From Candidatus Enterococcus willemsii (lineage in GTDB: Bacteria; Bacillota; Bacilli; Lactobacillales; Enterococcaceae): a DNA stretch of 64,000 bases. The stretch is taken from assembly GCF_009933335.1 (NCBI RefSeq), contig NZ_MAEL01000023.1, positions 1 through 64,000 on the forward strand, read 5' to 3'. Under the pieces are notes generated by a model. It was given only the letters and a program-made list of their open reading frames with translations, was not told the DNA's origin and ran no database searches. Below, piece after piece: positions 1 through 7,946 of the stretch. Position 1 is the stretch's first letter. Each line of letters begins with the position of its first letter. A program made the translations under genes and the position numbers.

Positions 1-299
1 CAATTAATGTTATAAAAAAGAAACAATATTCATTTAACCTTTAATAATAAGCTAAAAGTTGACTACTTACTTATTATGAGTAAAATGAGCAATTTAAAAC
101 TAATAAAATGCCATTATATCAACGTTTTTAAATAGATGTCTTGTTATTTTATAAGAAAAATGACGAAATAAAAAGCATTGATTTTATTCCAGACAATGAT
201 TAAAATTTATTTAACAAAAGATGAGTATATTGTCATTTTGTAACAAGACAAAATACATATGCTGGCTATGTTTTTATTTGAGAGAGGAGGATGAACAAT
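1..299 (+). promoter_or_regulatory. Upstream region of the exopolysaccharide operon, two candidate promoters
   Basis: No gene is seen here. Two promoter-like pairs are visible: TTGACT at 59-64 with TAAAAT at 81-86 (16-bp spacing), and TTGTCA at 230-235 with ATACAT at 253-258 (17 bp). A widely spaced inverted repeat, GTCTTGTTA near 138-147 and TAACAAGAC at 241-249, overlaps the second promoter and could be an operator. I see no c-di-GMP riboswitch. The Shine-Dalgarno AGGAGG ends at 290. Confidence 0.4.
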
Positions 300-1460
300 A
301 TGGTGGAGCACATCAGACAATTTATCAATCCTTATAACTTTGCAACAAGTCGCGTAACTGAAATCCAGAAAGAGTATACCAAAATAGACGAAAATTGGTT
401 AGCCATTCAATTGAAGGTTGGTGCCTACCTGTCTCTCATGACTTTTTTCATTGAATTATTGTTAAGTGTATATATTAGTCAAACAGTATTAGTTACAACT
501 ACCTTGCCTCTGTATTTTCTGAAATATCTAATTATTCCTTCCACATTAAATTTTCTTTTGTTGCTTTTAGGCTTTTGGATGAATAAGTACTCTAATATGA
601 GTCAACAAAAACGGATGTATGGGATTTCTGTCATCATTACATGTATCTGTTTTATTTTAACAACGGCCCATAATATTTTTATCCCAATCTATGCTGTTTA
701 TTTAATTTCGATTGTTTTAACAGGTGTCTATGCCAAACCAAATTTAACGAAAATAATAGGCATATTGAGTATCAGCTTATTTTTTATCTCAGAATTCATT
801 ATCAAATGGGATCCGAATACACCAGACTTCTTCACAAATCCAATGAGGCGGATTGGTATTATTCTTTTGTTTATTCTGATACTTATTTTCACTATCTTAT
901 GTGTGATAGGCATGTATTTTTTACAAAAAAAATATATTGCGAGTATTAATTTAGAAATTGAACATCAGCGTTTGGAGTACCAGTTACAATTTGATGAACT
1001 AACAGGTATCTATAATCGATTAGGTCTGAATGTTGCTTTAAAAGCAGTGGAAGAAGAGAGTGAAAGCAATGATTATATTTTGGCGATGGTTGATGTGGAT
1101 CATTTTAAACAAATTAATGATCGATTTGGCCATCCGATGGGTGATCAGTGTTTAAAAGATATTTCGAATATTTTAAAAATGAATGAAGACGAGTATCTTT
1201 CTTTTCGTTTTGGTGGGGATGAGTTTTGCTTATTATTTCAGGACGTTACCATGGAACAAGCCGTAATGGTTTGTAGAAAAATCCAGCAAGAAGTGCAATC
1301 TTTGGCATACTCTGAATATCCTGATCTTCAATTAACCGCCAGTTTTGGCTTATCTGAATATCGGTCTGAAGTAGGGATAACAGAACTCTTTATTCGTTCT
1401 GATTATGCATTATATAAAGCAAAAAAAATTCGGAATCACATTCGTGTGTTCGATACGTAG
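300..1460 (+). CDS. Membrane diguanylate cyclase (GGDEF)
   Basis: Predicted to make cyclic di-GMP from two GTP at the inner face of the membrane. The N-terminal ~220 residues hold about six hydrophobic segments with no recognisable ligand-binding domain. A GGDEF domain follows from about residue 230 (FDELTGIYNRLG) with an intact GGDEF signature at residues 305-309. The RxxD inhibitory site that usually lies upstream is absent: the equivalent positions read E-D-E-Y, so product feedback is probably lost. An ATG at 291 touches the AGGAGG with no spacer, so the in-frame ATG at 300, nine bases downstream, is the better start (386 aa). It heads the operon whose eighth gene encodes a PilZ synthase, which suggests local c-di-GMP supply. 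No phosphodiesterase (EAL or HD-GYP) is present in the window. Domain call is secure; the signal sensed is unknown. Confidence 0.92.
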   Translation: MVEHIRQFINPYNFATSRVTEIQKEYTKIDENWLAIQLKVGAYLSLMTFFIELLLSVYISQTVLVTTTLPLYFLKYLIIPSTLNFLLLLLGFWMNKYSNMSQQKRMYGISVIITCICFILTTAHNIFIPIYAVYLISIVLTGVYAKPNLTKIIGILSISLFFISEFIIKWDPNTPDFFTNPMRRIGIILLFILILIFTILCVIGMYFLQKKYIASINLEIEHQRLEYQLQFDELTGIYNRLGLNVALKAVEEESESNDYILAMVDVDHFKQINDRFGHPMGDQCLKDISNILKMNEDEYLSFRFGGDEFCLLFQDVTMEQAVMVCRKIQQEVQSLAYSEYPDLQLTASFGLSEYRSEVGITELFIRSDYALYKAKKIRNHIRVFDT

Positions 1461-1476
1461 AAAGGTAGCGGAGGAT

Positions 1477-2178
1477 ATGGTCCAATTATTAGATGTTAAA
1501 AGACGAGAAATAAAATATCGTATTTCTTTGGCGACAGCATTGAGAGCGCAAAATTTTTTAAAACAGGTATTACCTGCCGATCCATATAATGGCATTCACG
1601 GTTATATGGTTCGGTCCTTGTATTTTGATAGTATCTATCATGATGATTTAGAAGACAAATTAGATGGTATTGAGGATCGTAGAAAAATTCGATTACGCAT
1701 CTATTCACCCACCGATCAAACAGTCAAACTAGAATTAAAGTCTAAAAACGGTGAGTGGCAACAAAAGCAATCACTAAGGTTATCAAAATCACAAGCACTA
1801 CGCTTGATAGCTTGCGATTATGAGGTGTTAAAAGAAGTGCCACATTCGTTAGCAGAACAACTTTTTGTGACAATGTCACGTGAAGCATACCAACCGCAAG
1901 TGATTGTGCAATACAATCGATATGCGTTTATGTTAGATACAAATGATATTCGCGTGACGTTTGACCAACACTTAGTGGCTACTGAAAGTTCGCTTGATTT
2001 ATTTGGCGAAGGTCTTAACTTTTACCCAGTGGGTTATTCCGATGATGTCACATTAGAAATAAAATATAACCACTTTTTATTATCTTATGTCCGAGATTTA
2101 TTGGATCAAATTGATAAATCTTCGTTATCGTATAGTAAATATGTGATGTCACGCTATATCAGTCATCAACCAGAATAA
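1477..2178 (+). CDS. VTC-domain protein
   Basis: A 233-residue protein of the VTC family, named after the yeast vacuolar transporter chaperone that polymerises polyphosphate. Visible family marks are the basic start RREIKY (residues 9-14), YFDS, a basic strand RRKIRLRIYS from about residue 68, KLELKSK, and the acidic TLEIKYN near the C-terminus; together these line the phosphate tunnel in this fold. There is no signal peptide or membrane segment, so it should be cytosolic. The open frame extends upstream into the previous gene, but the ATG at 1477 follows GCGGAGG and gives a normal VTC start. In bacteria VTC genes often sit beside DUF4956 and CotH genes, exactly as here. Whether it makes polyphosphate or uses a different nucleotide or sugar-phosphate substrate in this operon is unknown. 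Confidence 0.88.
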   Translation: MVQLLDVKRREIKYRISLATALRAQNFLKQVLPADPYNGIHGYMVRSLYFDSIYHDDLEDKLDGIEDRRKIRLRIYSPTDQTVKLELKSKNGEWQQKQSLRLSKSQALRLIACDYEVLKEVPHSLAEQLFVTMSREAYQPQVIVQYNRYAFMLDTNDIRVTFDQHLVATESSLDLFGEGLNFYPVGYSDDVTLEIKYNHFLLSYVRDLLDQIDKSSLSYSKYVMSRYISHQPE

Positions 2179-2198
2179 AGAAATAGGGAGAGATTTTT

Positions 2199-2879
2199 AT
2201 GAAAGAAGTATTGTTTGAATTATTGAGTGGGAATCAGGGAGCATTAACGGTACAAGATATTTTATTGAATTTTTTAATTGCCGGTGTACTAGGACTAATT
2301 ATTTATTTATCTTATCGTATCTCACATTCCAATGGTGCATATAGCACAAAATTTAATGTTTCACTCGTGATGTTGACGTTAATTACGACATTAGTGATGA
2401 ATGTCATCGGAAATAATATTGCCTTATCTTTAGGGATGGTTGGGGCATTGTCAATTGTTCGTTTTAGAACAGCAATTAAAGATTCACGTGATACCGCATA
2501 TATTTTTTGGGCAATTGCAGCAGGAATTTGTTGTGGGGTACAAGAGTATGTGATTGTTTCGATTGGGTCTGGCGTTATTTTCTTATTCTTGATTTTATTT
2601 GGTGCTGTGAAGAGTAACGAGCGCTATTTATTGATTTTGCGTGGCGAGGTAAGTGCTGAAACAACGGTAGAAAAAGAAATCGAGCAGTTGTTTGCAGGCA
2701 AAGTCCGCTACCGTGTAAAAAATACCACCAATGAGTCGATGGAATATATTTATGAGTTATCTGAAAAACAATTACAAGTAGCAGATAAAAAAGTAGAATC
2801 TTTAGCAACATATTTAAGAAATATTCCTGGTTTAAAGGCTGTGAATTTGGTTAATCAAAATGATGAAATGAATCGTTAG
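2199..2879 (+). CDS. DUF4956 membrane protein
   Basis: A 226-residue protein with about four membrane segments in the first ~140 residues and a cytosolic C-terminal domain. The loop SLGMVGALSIVRFRTAIKD is the hallmark of DUF4956, a family of unknown function that accompanies VTC-domain genes. The good Shine-Dalgarno (GGGAGAG) and 20-base gap after the VTC gene fit co-translation. The natural guess is that it partners the VTC protein at the membrane, either carrying its product across or anchoring it, but nothing in the sequence proves this. Confidence 0.85.
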   Translation: MKEVLFELLSGNQGALTVQDILLNFLIAGVLGLIIYLSYRISHSNGAYSTKFNVSLVMLTLITTLVMNVIGNNIALSLGMVGALSIVRFRTAIKDSRDTAYIFWAIAAGICCGVQEYVIVSIGSGVIFLFLILFGAVKSNERYLLILRGEVSAETTVEKEIEQLFAGKVRYRVKNTTNESMEYIYELSEKQLQVADKKVESLATYLRNIPGLKAVNLVNQNDEMNR

Positions 2880-2892
2880 GTTGTGATGAAGG

Positions 2893-4476
2893 ATGAAATA
2901 CAATCGTAAAAAAACAATTTTTGCCATTTTTGTTTTACTATTTGTCGCGATTAGTGCGAGTATCTTGACGAGTCAATCAACGCAGAAAAAGCAATCAATT
3001 TATCATGAGCCATTGGCAGCTGCTCCTTTAACAGATACACCTTTGAAAGGTATGCAAGAGCAGACTTGGGAGGTCGATGAGACTTTTGAAACCCATTTAC
3101 CGATTGTGATTATTGATACCGAGAATGAACGTCCTCCAATTAGTATGTCACAAGATGAGGACGGCATTTTTTGGCCTATTCCCAATGTGGAACCCTATCG
3201 ATCTGGTAATTTAAAAATAATTGATACGGGGGGAATGAATCATCTGACCGATCAGCCAAGTGAAGAAAGTTTGATTCAAATTAAACGTCGAGGGAATAGC
3301 TCCATGCTCTACGAAAAAGCCCAATATTTGATTAAATTAGTCACAGAATCAGGACAAGATCGGTACTTAGATTTTTTCAATATGGGTTCAGAACGTGAAT
3401 GGGTTCTAAATGGATCAATGGCAGATAAAAGTATGGTTCGTAATTATTTGGCTTTACGCATGGGCGATCAGGTACTACCTTATACGCCAGAATCCGTTTA
3501 TACGGAAGTAATTTACCATGAAAATGGACGCTACTATTATGAGGGAGTCCATTTATTGATGGAAAATATTAAACAAGGTGAAAAACGAGTAGCAATTGAA
3601 CCCGCAGCTCAGTCAGATGCTTTTCCTTCTTACATTGCTCGACGAGATCGTATCGGTGAGGATGAGATTATCCTTGATACATGGGCAACTCGAGAAGGGT
3701 TGAGTTTTAACCATTTGGGCTTAATCTATCCAAGTCGCAACAATGCCACACAAAAAGAAATTGATTATGTGACGGAGGACTTGAGTCAAATTGAAAAGAT
3801 TCTGTATTCTGACTATATTGATATTTTTTCAACGTATTCACGCTACATTGATGTACCGTCTTTTATTGATTATTTTTTATTGAATGAATATTTTGGTAGT
3901 TATGATGCAGGAATCAATTCTACGTATATGTATAAAGATAAAGGTCAAAAGTTAAAAATGGGACCGATTTGGGACTTTGACGGGACCATGGATAATTTCA
4001 AAGAAGAACCCTTAGATTATCAAGTAACGGCTTTTCAAGTTCAACCATGGTTTGATCGTCTCATTAAGGATAAACAATTTATTGAACAAATGCAAAAACG
4101 ATATGCTGAATTACGACAAGGTGTGTTTTCTGATGAAAATTTTACTCAAACAGTTGACGCGATAGAAGATCATTTAGGACCTGCAATTGATCGCGAATGG
4201 GCGCGCTGGGGGCATATCTATACGCAACCGACGCGTTACGATTTGGAAAACTTTGGAAAAGACAAGGAATTGGTACGAGACGCGTCAGAATATCGTGTTG
4301 AAATGTATCGCTTGAAAACAGCAGTATTGAAGCATAGCTCAGCCATCGGTTCTTATTTAGAAACATTGAAAAAATCGACAGTTGTTGATTCAGGTGTGAA
4401 TTATTATATGCCATTAATTTTACTGATTGCCGTTTTAGGTTTTGCTTTACCAGCATATTATGCATCCAGAAAGTAG
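2893..4476 (+). CDS. CotH-family kinase-like protein, membrane anchored
   Basis: A 527-residue extracytoplasmic protein related to spore-coat CotH, an atypical protein kinase that in Bacillus phosphorylates coat proteins. It has an N-terminal membrane anchor (about residues 8-27), no lipobox, and a second hydrophobic segment at the C-terminal end (about residues 505-523). CotH motifs are intact: KRRGNSSMLYEKAQ from about residue 130, the NEYFGSYDAGINSTYMY stretch, and GPIWDFDGTMD near residue 358, which in this family binds metal and nucleotide. No spore genes are present and the host group does not sporulate, so the target must be something else. Its place between VTC/DUF4956 and the MBOAT gene suggests phosphorylation or another modification of the cell-surface polymer or of an operon protein. 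An extracellular phosphate donor would be needed; that is unresolved. Confidence 0.85.
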   Translation: MKYNRKKTIFAIFVLLFVAISASILTSQSTQKKQSIYHEPLAAAPLTDTPLKGMQEQTWEVDETFETHLPIVIIDTENERPPISMSQDEDGIFWPIPNVEPYRSGNLKIIDTGGMNHLTDQPSEESLIQIKRRGNSSMLYEKAQYLIKLVTESGQDRYLDFFNMGSEREWVLNGSMADKSMVRNYLALRMGDQVLPYTPESVYTEVIYHENGRYYYEGVHLLMENIKQGEKRVAIEPAAQSDAFPSYIARRDRIGEDEIILDTWATREGLSFNHLGLIYPSRNNATQKEIDYVTEDLSQIEKILYSDYIDIFSTYSRYIDVPSFIDYFLLNEYFGSYDAGINSTYMYKDKGQKLKMGPIWDFDGTMDNFKEEPLDYQVTAFQVQPWFDRLIKDKQFIEQMQKRYAELRQGVFSDENFTQTVDAIEDHLGPAIDREWARWGHIYTQPTRYDLENFGKDKELVRDASEYRVEMYRLKTAVLKHSSAIGSYLETLKKSTVVDSGVNYYMPLILLIAVLGFALPAYYASRK

Positions 4477-4487
4477 AGGTGAAAGTG

Positions 4488-5885
4488 ATGACAGTTGAAA
4501 CAATTTCTTTTATAGCACTATTTTTGCCAATATCCTTGGTGCTATACTATCTAGCAATACGCTCAGTGAAGATTCAAAATGGGTTATTAATTCTTGCTAG
4601 TTTATTCTTTTATGGTTTTGGTTCCGAAAGTCTTTGGGCAGTCATACTTTTACTTCTAGTGATTGGCTGGAATTGGTTGGGTGGTTTTTATTTAGAAAAA
4701 CAACAGACCAAATTCAGATTAGCTATGATTGTGGTGGTCAACGTCGGTATTTTTAGTGGCGTGCGATTATTGGCGCTACCTGCGTTAACCACGGAACTAT
4801 CGTTGCCAACCATTATTGTCCCCCTTGGAATGGCTTGGTTTATTCTACAAGGAATCGGGTATTGCATGGAAATTTATTTAGGAGAAGTAAAAGCTGAGCG
4901 GAATATCATGCAATTTAGTTTGTATATGCTGTTTTTCCCTAAGCTCATTCATGGTCCGCTCATCGATTTTCCAAAAATGAAAGAGCAAATGATACAAAGA
5001 ACGTTTACAATAGATGGATTCACACAAGGATTACAACGTTTTATTGTCGGGCTAGCTAAAAAAATGCTGATAGCTGACCAGTTTGCGTATGTCATTAACT
5101 ATGCATTTGTCCAAACATCGATTGATAGTACTGTGACTCAACCACCGGTACTTCTTATCTGGTTTGCCTTATTGGCCAATGGGATTTACTTATACTTTTC
5201 TTTATCTGGTTACGCAGATATGGCGATTGGTATGGCGAAGATGTTCGGTTTTCAATTACCAGAAAACTTCCGAGAACCTTTTGTGGCGACATCGCTAACT
5301 GATTTTTGGAAAAGATGGAATATTACTGTAATTCGCTGGTTCCGAAAATATTTTTTAGGTTTTATGAATAGAAATAGCAATCGAGATCAGATTACCATTA
5401 ATCTTTTTATTACGTGGTTGCTAATTGGCATCTGGATGGGATTTGATTGGAATTTTGTCTTCTGGGGAGCATTTAATTTTGTCATTTTGATTAGTGAGCA
5501 TTTTTTCTCATTTTCAGAACGAGTACAATCGATTCTCTTTCGTCGTATCTATACGACATTGCTCGTACTTGTTGGCTTCATCTTTTTACGAAGTCAATCA
5601 TTGTATCATACAGGCCAATTTTTAGGAGATTTATTTTGGCTTAATAATAATCCTTTCTATAGTGCACAAGTGGGCGTTTTTATTAAAGAATTGTGGTTAC
5701 CTCTAATTGTAGCTGTGTTTGTCATGTTTATTCACCCAATCATCAAAGAAAAAGATAGCTATTTTGACTTTGAAAAATATGCATCTGTGTTACGAATAGG
5801 GAAAATCCTCGGAATGATTTGTTTGTATCTATTGTGTTTATTACTGATTTTATTAAATTTTAATATTGGCCAAGTATTGAATTAA
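4488..5885 (+). CDS. MBOAT-family membrane protein lacking both conserved histidines
   Basis: A 465-residue multi-spanning protein of the MBOAT family (AlgI, DltB), which normally passes an acyl group across the membrane to an exopolysaccharide or teichoic acid. The family scaffold is clear: FFPKLIHGPLIDF, FSLSGYADMAIGMAKMFGF, LPENFREPF, DFWKRW. The two signature histidines are gone. The usual FWRRWHxS reads FWKRWNIT (Asn278, codon 5319-5321), and the usual GxWHG reads GIWMGFDW (Met317, codon 5436-5438). The second is the catalytic histidine in AlgI and DltB. The rest of the protein is full length with no frameshift, so this looks like a maintained non-catalytic variant. The start is ATG 4488 behind AGAGGTGA; GTG codons at 4479 and 4485 lie in or too near the ribosome site. 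Confidence 0.88.
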   Translation: MTVETISFIALFLPISLVLYYLAIRSVKIQNGLLILASLFFYGFGSESLWAVILLLLVIGWNWLGGFYLEKQQTKFRLAMIVVVNVGIFSGVRLLALPALTTELSLPTIIVPLGMAWFILQGIGYCMEIYLGEVKAERNIMQFSLYMLFFPKLIHGPLIDFPKMKEQMIQRTFTIDGFTQGLQRFIVGLAKKMLIADQFAYVINYAFVQTSIDSTVTQPPVLLIWFALLANGIYLYFSLSGYADMAIGMAKMFGFQLPENFREPFVATSLTDFWKRWNITVIRWFRKYFLGFMNRNSNRDQITINLFITWLLIGIWMGFDWNFVFWGAFNFVILISEHFFSFSERVQSILFRRIYTTLLVLVGFIFLRSQSLYHTGQFLGDLFWLNNNPFYSAQVGVFIKELWLPLIVAVFVMFIHPIIKEKDSYFDFEKYASVLRIGKILGMICLYLLCLLLILLNFNIGQVLN

Positions 5886-5898
5886 AGGACGAGATGTC

Positions 5899-7080
5899 AT
5901 GAAAAAAAAGCAGGAAGCAGTAATCTTAATTGTCGTTATTTCATTGATTACGATAGTTACCGGTGGCGTATTATTACAAAGCACGTTTGAGGAATTGACG
6001 CAATTAGGAAAAGAAGCCCCGTTCGTTCAATCAGAAGTGGAAACAATATTAGTCGATCAGCCACCTTCTGAAGAAAAGTTACGCAGCATTTATGCAACGC
6101 TCTTGAATGTACAGGGAAAAAAAGAAGCAAGAAATTTTTATATTACGAAAACAAAAGACGATTATTTAGTCTCTGCGAATTATTTTTCTCAAAGTGAGTT
6201 AGATTTTCGCACATATGCTAAACGAATGAAAAAAATGGAACAGGCATTACCTGAAAAAGCAGAGCTATTGTATGTAGGCACTTCAGGAAAGTTTATTCCA
6301 GATGTGACTAAGGTTAGAGATGGTTATCCAAATGATTTATTTAATGATCGAGAGATGGATGAATTATTTTTAGAGCTCTCTTACTATCAAATACCGACAT
6401 TAGATTTAAGAAAAAGTAAACAACGAGAAAGGTTGAAGTATCAACAAAATTATTACCGCTCACATAGCATTTGGACAGAGTCCGCAGCGTTTGAGGCAGC
6501 AGTTTCAATCATGAGCACGTTACAAACAAAGCAGCCGACCACATTTATGTATGAAGAGATAGTGACTCAACGACAAGCGTACACTGAGACTGTCTATCCA
6601 GAAAAAATGCGGGGGGATTTGTTGCAAGCAACTGGCAACAGTTTTATCAAAGCCGATGATTTAATCACTTTGACTCCTAAGTTTAAAGTAGATTTAAGTT
6701 ATAAGAACTTAAGTGACGAGGAGGATTTTGCTCGTACAGGCGATTTTAAGACAGTTGTTTGGAATCCATTGCAAGTTTCTGAATTAAAGAAAGAAACCTT
6801 TGATCCTACTGAAATGTACTATAGCAAAGATGTTGAACATCTTCAGTTAACAAACAACAATTCAGAAGTAAAAGGCAAACTCTTACTACTAATTGATGAT
6901 TATTTTGTGCCGGTTGTTGGTTATTTAGCACTAATGGCTCAAGAAGTGGAAGTGATGGTGATTGAAGAGAATCATGCATCAGATATTGAATCAGTGATAG
7001 CAAGTGGTAATTTTGATGCAATCGTTGTCGCATCACAAGCCCCTTCGCTTCAAGAAACATTCTTCAACTTTTACAAATAA
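5899..7080 (+). CDS. DHHW/AlgJ-like SGNH-fold protein lacking catalytic residues
   Basis: A 393-residue protein with one N-terminal membrane anchor and an extracellular domain resembling DHHW and AlgJ/AlgX proteins, the usual partners of MBOAT acyltransferases. In active relatives an Asp-x-His motif sits in YRTDHHWT and a Ser in a GDS/DSF motif. Here the first reads YRSHSIWT (residues 187-193), so the D-H-H positions are H-S-I, and the second reads LLLIDDYFVPVV, with Asp334 in place of the serine. The flanking pattern (a tryptophan after the motif, then a C-terminal strand ending DAIVVAS) supports the family call even though the chemistry residues are missing. It follows the MBOAT gene by 13 bases. 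Identity is moderate; the fold assignment needs a profile search. Confidence 0.72.
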   Translation: MKKKQEAVILIVVISLITIVTGGVLLQSTFEELTQLGKEAPFVQSEVETILVDQPPSEEKLRSIYATLLNVQGKKEARNFYITKTKDDYLVSANYFSQSELDFRTYAKRMKKMEQALPEKAELLYVGTSGKFIPDVTKVRDGYPNDLFNDREMDELFLELSYYQIPTLDLRKSKQRERLKYQQNYYRSHSIWTESAAFEAAVSIMSTLQTKQPTTFMYEEIVTQRQAYTETVYPEKMRGDLLQATGNSFIKADDLITLTPKFKVDLSYKNLSDEEDFARTGDFKTVVWNPLQVSELKKETFDPTEMYYSKDVEHLQLTNNNSEVKGKLLLLIDDYFVPVVGYLALMAQEVEVMVIEENHASDIESVIASGNFDAIVVASQAPSLQETFFNFYK

Positions 7081-7085
7081 GTGAG

Positions 7086-7934
7086 GTGAGAACAATCAAA
7101 AAAGTAGCAAAATTTAATTTGGTGAGTCTACGATTTATTCTTTTTATCGTCATTTTAGGTGGTGCATATCTCATCATTCGTTATAAAGATACCTTTAATA
7201 ATCAACTGCCGGTCGATGTTTATTATCTGCAAACAAAAAATGAGGCCAATATCACGCTAATCCAACAAGGAGAAAAAGCTATTTTAATTGATACTGGTGA
7301 GCAAAAAGATCAGAAAGAATTGCTGGCTTTTCTAAATGAAAAAAAGGTGACGAAAATAGATGATTTGATTATCACGCACCCTGATAAAGATCACATTGGA
7401 AATGCAGCGACTATTTTAGAGACCCTAGACGTTGCACATGTCATTATGCCCTATTACGGCAAAGAAAATAAAGACTTAGAGCAAGTAACCTCAGAAGTCG
7501 AACGGCAGGGAATATCCTTAACGTATCCTTCACGCCCACGAAATTTTACGGTGGGAGGACTCCATGTCACGATTTATCCGCCATTAGAAAAACATTATAA
7601 AAAAGACAACAATTATTCATTGGGTATTTTATTAAAGCATCAAAAAGTGAATTTTTTATTTGTGGGAGATAGTGAATCAAAAAGATTGCAAGAATTAATG
7701 GCAGTGAATTGGCCTGCGATTGATGCTTATCTAGTTGCCCATCATGGTCGTGCAAATTTATCTTCGGAAGGATTTATTAACCAGATTCAACCTAAGATTG
7801 CTGTAACGACAGCTGATGCAAATGACCAAGAAGTGCAGCAAGCGTTAGATGCAATTGGTACGAAGATGTATTTTACCATGAATGGAACCGTTCATTTATC
7901 TAGTGACGGTAAGACGCTTGTTGTGAAAGAATAG
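7086..7934 (+). CDS. ComEC/Rec2-like metallo-beta-lactamase-fold hydrolase, membrane anchored
   Basis: A 282-residue protein with one N-terminal membrane segment (about residues 17-33) followed by an MBL domain. The metal motif is HPDKDH (residues 98-103), the HxDxDH form typical of ComEC-type domains. GDSE and AHHG later in the chain supply further ligands. The topology suggests an outward-facing enzyme, possibly a phosphodiesterase or nuclease. Its role in a polysaccharide operon is unknown. The start is uncertain: GTG 7086 lacks a well-spaced ribosome site, while AGGTGAG (7084-7090) would best serve the non-canonical ATC codon at 7095. TTG 7119 and GTG 7122 are possible but lack a ribosome site. 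Confidence 0.82.
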   Translation: MRTIKKVAKFNLVSLRFILFIVILGGAYLIIRYKDTFNNQLPVDVYYLQTKNEANITLIQQGEKAILIDTGEQKDQKELLAFLNEKKVTKIDDLIITHPDKDHIGNAATILETLDVAHVIMPYYGKENKDLEQVTSEVERQGISLTYPSRPRNFTVGGLHVTIYPPLEKHYKKDNNYSLGILLKHQKVNFLFVGDSESKRLQELMAVNWPAIDAYLVAHHGRANLSSEGFINQIQPKIAVTTADANDQEVQQALDAIGTKMYFTMNGTVHLSSDGKTLVVKE

Positions 7935-7946
7935 GAGTGAATGTAA

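Noticed and set aside
138-249. Long-range inverted repeat GTCTTGTTA/TAACAAGAC as part of a riboswitch or attenuator
   Set aside because: The arms are about 100 bases apart in very AT-rich DNA, with no terminator or conserved core. At most it is an operator pair, and it is mentioned only in the upstream-region entry.
4142-4465. A reverse-strand open frame of 107 residues inside the CotH-like gene
   Set aside because: It lies wholly within a convincing gene, has no ribosome site or family motif, and is a shadow of the + strand coding sequence. The same holds for similar antisense frames at 14669-14986, 35913-36293, 49671-49985, 57780-58109 and 59762-60118.
2893-4476. CotH gene as evidence of a spore former
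   Set aside because: No other sporulation gene is present and the rest of the window is typical of non-sporulating Lactobacillales. CotH-like proteins occur outside spore formers.
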